From: Bacteroidia bacterium
Lineage (GTDB): Bacteria; Bacteroidota; Bacteroidia; Cytophagales; Cyclobacteriaceae
Assembly: GCA_012031955.1 (NCBI GenBank)
Contig: JAAURZ010000084.1
Coordinates: 1-8,252 of the forward strand
Length of the DNA: 8,252 nucleotides
Reading direction: 5' to 3'
A program made the position numbers and the translations under genes. Below, one piece after another: positions 1-6,400 of this stretch; position 1 is the first letter of the stretch; every line of letters starts with the position of its first letter. The notes beneath the pieces were generated by a model. The model was not told the origin of the DNA. It saw only the letters and a list, made by a program, of their open reading frames with translations, and did no database searches.

Positions 1-2041
1 TGTCGAGATACTGCGTAATACACATCGCCGCCGCCACTCAGGGTCAGCTTGCCACCGATGTTTACGTTGGCAAACAGGCTTGTGCCATAGGCGTCTTCTT
101 TACCGATGTTGAGATAGTCGGTACGGATGGTGTCGCCCGTGTTGGTGCGTATGCTCTGTATAGCGTCGTTAGTTTGCCGTGCAAAGGTTGAGAAGTTCAG
201 CGTGGTACCTTTAATGAAGGTGCTGTACGACAGTTCGTAGTTGTTGGTGTATTCAGGCTGCAGGTTCGGGTTGCCCACCGTAATGTTCAAAGGGTTTGAG
301 CCCTGGATATTCGGGTTCAGGAACTGGATTGAAGGGCGTTGAATTCTCCTGTTGTAAGAAGCCTTCAGCGTATTGCCATTCTTCAGTTTCTTGCTGAAGT
401 TGACACTGGGCACGAGCACGCCGTACGATGGTATGGTTACTTCCTCTTCTTTCTTGAAGCTGGCGTCGATGGTTGTGTATTCATAGCGGGCGCCTGCCTT
501 CAGGCTGTACGATTTCGGCAAAGAGATCGTGTACGCAGGTAGCCGGCCATTACATTCTGTTCGTAGTTGAAGGTGTTGCTTTGACTTACGTCGGTGCTTG
601 GTTGGTACACACCCTGGTCGTCGGCAAAAAAGTATTGGTACTCGCTCGACACTTTGCGGAGAATTTCCTTTCCGCCAAATTCGACCAACTGTGTTTTGCC
701 AATGGGCGACTGGTAGTCGGCCTGGATGGTCATTTCTTCGTTGTAGCTGTCATTGTTATTGAGTGTTGAAGCGTTGGAACCTTCCAATACAAGTCGTTCA
801 AAGTCGTTTGTGCGGTTGTTGCGGCTGTACGATGCCAATACGCTTAGTTCTTTCTGAGGCTTAGCATAAAGGTGGGTGTACGTCAGGTTCACGTCAACCG
901 TGCCCGACTGGTCGGTGGTCTTTACTTTTTGAAGCGAAGTGCCGGTGGCTACATCATTCTCGAATGATTGGGACAGCAGATTATCCTGGTAGTTGTTGCC
1001 GTTGCGCAGGCCGTAGCGAACAGACGCTATCACGAAGTCGTTCTTGGTGATGTCCCAATCCCAACCGAATGTATAGTTGCCAAACAGGTTCTCATTGCGT
1101 GTGTCGGCGCTCTGGATGGTGCTCAATTTCAGATCATTTATACCATCGTTGTCAGAATCGGAAAATGTGGTCTGGTTGTTTTCAAAAGCGCCGTTCACAT
1201 TATAATTGGCGCGACCCCATCCGCCGAGTGAGAAACCCATTTTGCCCTGGCGGTAGTTACCGTTAAGACCGAGGTTCGATCCGCGCATACCGGCGCTGCC
1301 GTTGACCATGAGGGTAAGGCCTTGTAGCGTGTTCTTTTTGGTAATGATGTTGATGATACCGGCGGAACCTTCGGCGTCGTACTTCGCCGATGGAGATGTG
1401 ATCACTTCCACGCTCTTGATCTGATCTGCGGGAATTTGTTTCAACGCATCGGCCACACTGCTGGCTGCGATGGTGGAGGGTTTGTTATTGATGAGCACAC
1501 GAATGTTGGAGTTTCCGCGCAGCGATACGTTACCATCCATATCGACGGCGAGCATGGGCACGCGCTTCAGCACGTCTGTGGCGTCGCCGCCCTTAGCAGT
1601 GGCGTCGTGTTCGGCGTTGTAGATGGTGCGGTCAACACGCTCTTCGATAAGTTCTTTCTGTCCTTCCACCGTTACTTCTCCAAGAACCTTGGAACTGGAT
1701 GCCAGCTTCACAGTGCCGAGATCGGCGTCGTCTTTGCCGTCGGCAATCACCACGTCGAATATTTGTGTTTCGTAACCAATGAATGACACCACCACTTTGT
1801 AAGTGCCGACGCCTACATTCTTGATCATGAATTTTCCTTTATCGTCGCACACCGTGCCATCAACGGGCTTTTCAGTGTCGCCGGGGAGTGTAGCGCGATG
1901 GTGGCAAACTCCACGGGCTGATTGTTTTCTCCGTCTATCACGGTTCCTGAAATCTTTCCATTTCCTTTCTCATAGCCACGTTTCCTGTGCGACTGCTACC
2001 ACGCTACTGAGGAGGAGGATGGCAAGTAATGTTTTTTTCAT
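1..2041 (-). CDS. TonB-dependent-receptor-like outer membrane beta-barrel protein (3' end outside window; frame breaks)
   Basis: Outer-membrane protein of the CarboxypepD_reg / plug / OMP_b-brl_3 type. The ATG at 2041-2039 opens a clear signal peptide (MKKTLLAILLLSSVVAVAQ). A carboxypeptidase-regulatory-like domain follows, with GKISGTVIDGENNQPVEFAT, then DGTVCDDKGKFMIKNV and a VSFIGYETQ stretch. The plug contains DATDVLKRVPMLAVDMDGNV, SLRGNSNIRVLINNKP and KSVEVITSPSAKYDAEGSAG. After it come barrel strands rich in Asn and aromatic residues, and the late-barrel signatures RRIQRPSIQFLNP and NPNLQPEYTNNYELSY (frame open from about 540 to 1). Three one-base breaks interrupt the frame: near 1985 just after the signal peptide, near 1884 in a C run (minus strand), and near 537, where the continuous frame resumes as AYTISLPKSYSLKAG. 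About 680 codons lie in the window and the C-terminal barrel is missing. Members often take up unknown nutrients. No SusD partner is visible here, and the substrate cannot be inferred. Confidence 0.88.
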
Positions 2042-2320
2042 TTGTTTGTTATTGATTGTTACCTAAACCCACGTTTGGCGGAAGCCCGCCACTTCGATTA
2101 AACTGCAAATGAAGGAGTTTGTTTCCGTGGCAGAAGCCCTATTAGATGTTTGCCCGCATTTGATCGACCGTTCCAACGAATATTCGACAACTCCGTCACA
2201 GGCCATAGAATCCCTGTTTTTGGCCGGGTTATCGAGTGGTTTGGCCTAACGGTAGAAAAATGATTCTAACGGCAAACGTTCTGAACATAGCGGGCTACCT
2301 TTACTGTTAGTAGTCACACT
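2042..2320. other. Divergent intergenic region between receptor and kinase genes
   Basis: This 279-bp gap carries the start regions of both flanking genes. I find no TAnnTTTG promoter element on the minus strand for the receptor. On the plus strand the only resemblance is TACCTTTA at 2296-2303, 17 bp before the kinase ATG, without an obvious -33 partner. A 46-codon open frame at 2109-2249 has no recognisable content. The one structured element is the pair of direct repeats listed separately at 2245-2273. Confidence 0.6.
2245..2273 (-). promoter_or_regulatory. Candidate LytTR-regulator binding site (two direct repeats)
   Basis: CTAACGG occurs twice, at 2246-2252 and 2266-2272, a period of 20 bp, so the copies lie on nearly the same face of the helix. 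Read on the minus strand, the first copy is ACCGTTAGG, which fits the published LytTR half-site pattern [TA][AC][CA]GTTN[AG][TG] at every position. The second, GCCGTTAGA, keeps the CCGTTAG core. LytTR sites are typically imperfect direct repeats about 21-22 bp apart. The location, between an outer-membrane receptor and a LytTR two-component operon, fits control of either or both. The regulatory role is inference; only the repeat is observed. Confidence 0.45.
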
Positions 2321-3362
2321 ATGCAACCCTTCATTCAACGTAATCGCGTACTGCTGCTGCACCTGTCCTTCTGGTTGGTGTACCTGTCGTTCAACCTGTA
2401 TCAGGTCACCGTGTTTCAACGCGACCGCGGATGGGAGTGGGCAGGCCTGCTCATATCACTGGGGCTGCAGTTGTTCTTCATCGTGCTCACTGCCTATTTC
2501 AATTACTTCATCACGCTTCCCCGATTTCTGAGAACAAAGAATGTCTGGCGGTATATGCTGGAGTTTTCGGTGCCATTTGCTTTACTGATCGCTCTCCGGG
2601 TCTACCTGCAACGCTCGCTTGTCGACGGGTTTTCGCATAAGGTGGAATTCTTTTATTCCAATTTGTTTATCGTGCAGATTGTGGCGGTCACACTGCTCAT
2701 CAGTTTCTTCGTGGCGATGCTCCGGTTTGCCGTAGAGTGGTTTGAGCTCGAAGCAAAAAAGAGGGAAGTCGAAAATGAAAAGCTTACCGCGGAACTCAAC
2801 TTCCTGAAGGCGCAGATCAATCCGCATTTCCTTTTTTAACACGCTCAACAACTTGTACTATCTCGCCTACACCAAATCGTCGAATACAACAGAGGTTGTG
2901 GCGAAGCTTTCGCAGATGATGCGCTACATGATCTACGACTCCAACCACCAGAAAGTGTTGCTGAGCAAAGAGATTGAATACATGCAGAACTACATCGATC
3001 TGGAGCGCCTGAGGTTGAACGACCAGATACCAGTCAATTTCAAAGTAGAAGGCAACCCCGAGTCGGTGATGATCGCTCCGCTCATTTTTATTACCTTTCT
3101 GGAAAATGCATTCAAGCACGGCGTGAGCAACACTGCCGATAACTCTTGGGTGAATGTTCATATTCACATCAATGGTCGTACATGTACGTATGAAGTGGAA
3201 AATAGCAAAGTGAAAGTGAAAAAAGACGGACATGAGAAATCAGGCATCGGCCTGCAGAACGTGAAGCGCCGCCTTGAGCTCAGCTACCCGGAGCAATACA
3301 CGCTGGCCGTGTCCGACCAGCCCGACAGCTATAGTGTACAGTTGAAACTATCGTTGTCGTGA
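2321..3362 (+). CDS. LytS/YpdA-type membrane sensor histidine kinase (frame break in the H-box)
   Basis: Sensor kinase that autophosphorylates on His and passes phosphate to the LytTR regulator encoded next. The start is the ATG at 2321. Four hydrophobic segments fill residues about 10-145 (around LLLHLSFWLVYLSF, LLISLGLQLFFIVLTAYF, FSVPFALLIALRVYL and IVQIVAVTLLISFFVAML). A short coiled linker (ELEAKKREVENEKLTAELNF) follows. The His_kinase domain begins at NPHFLFNTLNNLYYLAYT, with phospho-acceptor His169. The ATPase part shows ENAFKHG (N-box) and GIGLQNVKRRLELSYPEQ (G-box region). No separate extracellular sensor domain is visible, so sensing probably uses the membrane part. The frame breaks within the H-box at a run of six T (2832-2837); five T restore NPHFLFNTLN and a protein of about 346 residues, normal for the family. 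The stop overlaps the regulator's start. Confidence 0.9.
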
Positions 3363-4074
3363 CCTGCCTTATCGTTGACGACGAACCTCTTGCCCGCAAC
3401 CTGCTTACGGAATATGTAAAAAAGGTGCCATACCTCACACTGCATTCAGCGTGCGCCAACCCGTTGCAGGCACTGGAATACTTCGCACGCAGTCGATCGA
3501 CCTGTTGTTCCTTGATATTCAGATGCCTGAGATTACGGGCATATCCCTGCTGAAGTCTTTGCAGCATAAGCCCTTGGTTATTCTTACGACAGCCTATTCC
3601 GAGTACGCGCTGGAGAGTTTCGACCTTGACGTGGTGGACTACTTACTGAAACCCGTTACGTTCGAACGTTTCCTGCGCGCCGTTGAACGCGCTACCCAAC
3701 GCAAGCAACAAGGAGCACAACCTGTTGCCGAAACGCCGGCGCCAAAGGAAGTGCCCGATTTTATTTTCGTGAAAGACGGCACCAAGCTGGTGAAGGTGCG
3801 GCTTGTCGACATCCTGTATGTGGAGGGGCTTAAAGACTATGTGACCATTTACACCCGCACACAAAAAATAGTGACGCTGCAGCGGCTTAAAGCATTGGAA
3901 GAACAACTGCCGGCGGACAAGTTCATACGTATTCATAATTCTTACATCATCGCGCTGGATGCCATCGATGTAATCCACAAGGGTGACGTGCAAATCGGCC
4001 AGGCACTGCTGCCCATCAGCGATTCGTATAAGAAAACATTCCGCGAATTTATCGAGAAGCGCCAGATGCTCTGA
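3359..4074 (+). CDS. LytTR-family response regulator (one frame break)
   Basis: DNA-binding response regulator paired with the preceding kinase. The GTG start overlaps the kinase stop in GTGA, implying translational coupling. The receiver domain, residues about 1-115, has the acidic pair D7-D8 in CLIVDDEPLA, phospho-acceptor Asp about 53 in LLFLDIQMPEITG, T78 in VILTTAYSEYALES and K98 in DYLLKPVTFERFL. A Gln/Pro/Ala-rich linker leads to a LytTR domain (about residues 137-235) with FIFVKDGTKLVKVRLVDILY, LKDYVTIYT and DKFIRIHNSYII. The frame slips by one base near 3488-3490 (after ALEYFA, before QSIDLLFLDI); with it repaired the length is about 238 residues, typical for the family. A likely target is the direct-repeat site upstream of the operon. 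Its stop lies only 5 bp from the stop of the convergent hydrolase gene, leaving no room for a separate terminator. Confidence 0.9.
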
Positions 4075-4079
4075 TTGCG

Positions 4080-4924
4080 CTAACCCACCGTATTCACCAA
4101 TTCACCAATGCCCTCGATGCGAATAGTAATTTCGTCATTGCGTTGAAGCGTAAATGTGTGGTCGGGGCACCAGGCACGTGCCCGTCATGAGGTAGCAGCC
4201 CTGTGGAAAGGTGCAGGCGCGAAAACAGAAAGTCGCGTAGCTCTTCGGGCTTGCGTTTCATCTGCGCGAGGTCGGCCAGTCCTTCAAACATCACTTTTCC
4301 CTTGCGCGAAATTTTCAGATCGATACTGGTTTCAAGAGGCAAAGGATTGTCCGTAACATAGAGGCATGGGCCGATGGCGGCGCTGCGATCATACGTTTTT
4401 GCCTGCGGCAGGTACAGCGGGTTTTCCCCTTCTATGCTCCGCGAACTCATGTCGTTGCCGATGGTGTAGCCCACGATTTTTCCCGATGCGGTTATGAACA
4501 GTGTGAGTTCAGGTTCGGGCACATCCCACGTGGAGTCTTTTCGTATGGCCACGAGTCCGCCGGGTCCCACCACGCGATGGGGCGTGGCTTTGAAAAAAAT
4601 CTCCGGCCTCACGGCGTCGTACACCTTGTCGTAGAAGTTGCCGCCCCCGCTGTCCTTGGCTTCCTCCATGCGTGCCACCTTGCTGCGGTAGTAGGTGACG
4701 CCCGCTGCCCACATCTCTTGCGTGCCGATAGGCGCGAGCAGTTTTTTGCCGCGCAGGTAGGTTGCATCGCCTCCCGCGACACATGCCATCACGTATGTGC
4801 ACAGGTATGTATGCAGGTCGTCGCGATTTACAAGTTCGTCCCAGGGTATGGAAATGGAATAGTACGCCTGATTGTATTCAATGGCGATTTCGTGGTCGAG
4901 TTTGTAGAGTCGGAAGGCGTTCAT
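4080..4924 (-). CDS. Fumarylacetoacetate hydrolase family protein (two frame breaks near the C-terminus)
   Basis: Predicted soluble, divalent-metal-dependent enzyme of the FAH superfamily, which hydrolyses, hydrates or decarboxylates beta-diketo or 2-keto-acid substrates. The ATG is at 4924-4922. Core motifs are [14 protein letters not shown] (residues 72-85), [18 protein letters not shown] (106-123), the metal-ligand pair E137/E139 in [11 protein letters not shown], Asp158 in [19 protein letters not shown], and [16 protein letters not shown]. The C-terminus is broken twice: at about 4210, after which the next frame reads [15 protein letters not shown], and at a G run at 4164-4167, after which [20 protein letters not shown] leads to the stop at 4082-4080. 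The repaired length is about 280 residues. The [19 protein letters not shown] region recalls members acting in sugar-acid catabolism such as 2-keto-3-deoxy-arabinonate dehydratase-like enzymes, but the substrate cannot be assigned. No pathway partner is adjacent. Confidence 0.88.
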
Positions 4925-5017
4925 GGACAGGGTTGGTTGGTTAAAAGGTAAAATGAAATCAACACAACCACAACCTGCCGCGCGATTTTATGCCATCACA
5001 ATTTGTATGTTTGCTCC

Positions 5018-5623
5018 GTGGATATCCAATATACACTTGAGTTGCTGGGCACATTCTTCTTTGCCATCTCCGGCGCGCTGGCCATACAAGACAAGCACGA
5101 CGACTTGTTCGGCGCGGGCTTCACAGGCTTTGTGACGGCGATCGGCGGCGGCAGCCTCCGCGATATGATTCTCGGCAGTTACCCGTTGGTGTGGGTCGGC
5201 GACATCTACTTTCTCTATGCCATCCTCGTCGGCGTAGTCATCGCGTACCTGTTTTATAAAGGGCTGGTGAAACTGCGCCGCACGTTCTTGCTATTCGACA
5301 CTTTAGGTATTGCTTTCTTTACGATACTGGGTGTGGAGAAGGCGCTGCGCTTGGGCGTGCGGCCGGAGATAGCCGCCATCATGGGCATGTTCAGCGCTGT
5401 GATGGGCGGGGTGATACGCGACACGCTCATCAACGAAACACCGGTATTGTTTCGCAAGGAAATTTATGCCACGGCCTGCCTGGCTGGTGCTATCCTCTAC
5501 CTGGTGCTTGTGCAGTTCCAGGTCGACAGGGAAGTGAATTTGCTCATCTCGTCGGCAGTGATCATCGGCATCCGCTTGGTAACATTAAAATTCAGGCTCG
5601 CGCTGCCCAGCTTGCGGCGGTAG
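5018..5623 (+). CDS. TRIC-type channel / UPF0126 membrane protein
   Basis: Inner-membrane protein of the bacterial TRIC (trimeric intracellular cation channel, formerly UPF0126, YadS/YicG-like) family, which forms trimeric monovalent-cation channels. It is almost entirely hydrophobic, with two homologous halves as expected. The first has LGTFFFAISGALAIQDKH and IGGGSLRDMILGSYPLVW; the second has DTLGIAFFTILGVEKALRLG and MGGVIRDTLINETPVLF. About 200 residues with roughly seven membrane segments is the normal size. The start is uncertain: an in-frame GTG at 5018 gives VDIQYTLELLGTF, close to the usual N-terminus, while a TTG at 5003 adds five residues. A TATGTTTG at 5006-5013 resembles a -7 element but has no -33 partner, and would place the RNA start at the GTG. 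This is the only long gene in the left part without a frame break. It is divergent from the hydrolase gene. Confidence 0.92.
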   Translation: MDIQYTLELLGTFFFAISGALAIQDKHDDLFGAGFTGFVTAIGGGSLRDMILGSYPLVWVGDIYFLYAILVGVVIAYLFYKGLVKLRRTFLLFDTLGIAFFTILGVEKALRLGVRPEIAAIMGMFSAVMGGVIRDTLINETPVLFRKEIYATACLAGAILYLVLVQFQVDREVNLLISSAVIIGIRLVTLKFRLALPSLRR

Positions 5624-5628
5624 ACGTA

Positions 5629-5659
5629 TTTGCATACTTATTTTTTTGAAATATCTTTG
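5629..5659 (+). promoter_or_regulatory. Bacteroidota-type promoter of the tRNA-Ala gene
   Basis: TTTG at 5629-5632, exactly 19 bp, then TATCTTTG at 5652-5659. This is a full match to the TTTG-N19-TAnnTTTG consensus described for the primary sigma factor of Bacteroides. The expected RNA start is a few bases before the tRNA 5' end at 5670. The promoter starts 6 bp after the stop of the TRIC gene, so the tRNA probably has its own transcript. Confidence 0.8.
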
Positions 5660-5669
5660 CCATCCAATT

Positions 5670-5743
5670 GGGGCATTAGCTCAGCTGGCTAGAGCGCTAC
5701 AATGGCATTGTAGAGGTCATCGGTTCGACTCCGATATGCTCCA
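5670..5743 (+). tRNA. tRNA-Ala (anticodon GGC)
   Basis: A complete cloverleaf of 74 nt can be drawn by hand. The acceptor stem is GGGGCAT (5670-5676) with ATGCTCC (5736-5742) and discriminator A5743. The third pair is G5672:U5740, the G3:U70 identity element of alanine tRNA. The D stem is GCTC/GAGC (5679-5682/5692-5695). The anticodon stem is CTACA/TGTAG with loop ATGGCAT and anticodon GGC at 5704-5706. The variable loop is AGGTC, and the T arm is ATCGG-TTCGACT-CCGAT (5719-5735). CCA is not encoded. It decodes GCC/GCU. Confidence 0.96.
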
Positions 5744-5748
5744 CGATT

Positions 5749-5795
5749 TAGAGCGTCCCGATCGCAGATCGGGAAGGTCATCGGTTCGACTCCGA
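5749..5795 (+). pseudogene. Truncated tRNA-like copy directly after tRNA-Ala
   Basis: Starting 5 bp after the tRNA, this stretch repeats its right half. TAGAGCG (5749-5755) equals 5690-5696. An anticodon-arm-like hairpin TCCCGATCGCAGATCGGGA (5756-5774) follows. The 21 bases at 5775-5795 are identical to 5714-5734, covering the variable loop and nearly the whole T arm. Most of the D arm and a matching acceptor stem are absent; the junction looks like a deletion between two TAG triplets. If read as a tRNA, the loop would offer GCA (Cys) but with C instead of the invariant U33, so no functional tRNA is likely. The different anticodon arm means it is not a simple duplication of the neighbouring gene. 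It may be the remnant of a second tRNA or part of a mobile unit with the GIY-YIG remnant that follows. Confidence 0.7.
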
Positions 5796-5821
5796 GAATT
5801 ATTACGAAACGAATTTTTAGG

Positions 5822-5844
5822 ACGGCCCACGTAGGTGGGGCCGT
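5822..5844 (+). terminator. GC-rich hairpin after the tRNA region, possible terminator
   Basis: ACGGCCCAC (5822-5830) pairs with GT (5835-5836) and GGGCCGT (5838-5844) around a GTAG loop, giving nine pairs with one bulged G at 5837. The sequence after it (TGTGTTTATG) is only weakly T-rich, so termination is possible but not certain. It lies between the tRNA copy and the GIY-YIG start codon 8 bp downstream, so it could instead be a leader hairpin of that gene. Confidence 0.5.
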
Positions 5845-5851
5845 TGTGTTT

Positions 5852-6003
5852 ATGGGATATTGGGTATATATTCTTTACTCTGAAAAGAACGACTGACACT
5901 ACGTTGGCAGTACGGATTCCATCGAGCGTCGTCTAGCGGAGCACAATTGTGGTGTAGTGTGCAGTTTAGAAAGCGTCCAGGCCGCCCTGTCGTGTTCGTG
6001 GAT
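5852..6003 (+). pseudogene. GIY-YIG nuclease remnant (UPF0213/YhbQ-like)
   Basis: From the ATG at 5852 the frame reads MGYWVYILYSEKND, a TGA stop at 5894, then HYVGSTDSIERRLAEHN. This is the hallmark order of a small GIY-YIG domain: VYIL for the GIY strand, YVG for the YIG strand, and the catalytic Arg in IERRLAEHN. Reading through the stop, a frame change between about 5948 and 5968 leads to KRPGRPVVFVD in another frame, matching the usual TKxGRPW-VVF segment. The C-terminal helix with the catalytic Glu (normally within the next 30 residues) is not found in any frame. One stop, one frame change and a lost C-terminus make it a decayed gene. Intact relatives of 80-100 residues are presumed DNA endonucleases. 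It follows a tRNA, a tRNA-like copy and a hairpin. Confidence 0.75.
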
Positions 6004-6255
6004 TTGAAGTTGGTGACATCGTTCTCAGCAAGACCTATCGGCGTGGATCCGGCTGTCGGCCAGCACAATCACCAACCGTTCTGAACGATCTCAGCACAGC
6101 TTACAAATAAATTGGAAACAACATCGAGGGCAATCCGCACCGTGGTCGCTGCCCGACTGCGCCGCTGCTAGTTCTATTGCATAAGAGTCAGGACTACAGG
6201 GCTTGCTGAACACCTCTCATTAAAATGCTCCTACGCTGGACAGAAATAGGCTATC
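6004..6255. other. Intergenic stretch without recognised content
   Basis: About 250 bp between the GIY-YIG remnant and the fic control repeats. Short open frames on both strands have no recognisable motifs. I see no tRNA, terminator or insertion-sequence end. The left part could be the decayed tail of the GIY-YIG gene. Confidence 0.5.
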
Positions 6256-6395
6256 CGTCCAATTTCAGAGATAAAAATGGACATAAAAGCGATGTATGTC
6301 CAGATTTTACAAGAAAAATGGACATTTACCTATTTCTTGTCCATTTTTATGACCTACCTTTGCTTTATGTCCAGATTATCACAGATAATGGACAT
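6256..6395. promoter_or_regulatory. Array of TGGACAT/ATGTCCA inverted repeats upstream of fic
   Basis: Six good copies and one weak copy of a 7-bp motif lie in 140 bp. TGGACAT occurs at 6278-6284, 6319-6325 and 6389-6395; the reverse complement occurs at 6296-6302, 6338-6343 (TGTCCA only) and 6367-6373; a weak CGTCCA is at 6256-6261. They form three inverted pairs. Pair one is 6278-6284/6296-6302 (11-bp spacer). Pair two is AAAAATGGACA 6314-6324 with TGTCCATTTTT 6338-6348 (perfect 11-bp arms, 13-bp spacer). Pair three is 6367-6373/6389-6395 (15-bp spacer), ending 5 bp before the fic ATG. The pairs surround a TACCTTTG at 6355-6362. Such symmetric, repeated sites are typical of operators for a dimeric DNA-binding protein. 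The Fic protein's own winged helix is the obvious candidate, but that is inference. Confidence 0.75.
6355..6362 (+). promoter_or_regulatory. Probable -7 element of the fic promoter
   Basis: TACCTTTG matches the Bacteroidota TAnnTTTG -7 element. The nearest TTG (6337-6339) is 15 bp upstream, shorter than the usual 19-21, and lies inside the right arm of the second operator pair. RNA would start near 6367-6370, at the third inverted repeat. Repeats therefore flank and overlap the core promoter, as expected for repression. Confidence 0.55.
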
Positions 6396-6400
6396 TTGAA

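Noticed and set aside
2109..2249. Open frame of 46 codons in the receptor/kinase intergenic region
   Set aside because: No family resemblance, no ribosome-binding or promoter signal, and it ends inside the LytTR-like repeat; best explained as chance.
5749..5795. A functional tRNA-Cys (loop containing GCA)
   Set aside because: C replaces the invariant U33, the D arm is incomplete, the outermost T-stem pair is lost and no acceptor stem pairs.
5646..5834. Open frame of 62 codons on the plus strand
   Set aside because: It runs straight through the tRNA-Ala gene and the tRNA-like copy; the translated sequence is just tRNA read as protein.
5717..6068. Two minus-strand open frames of 60 and 72 codons
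   Set aside because: They lie antisense to the tRNA-like copy and the GIY-YIG remnant, and have no recognisable motifs or start signals.
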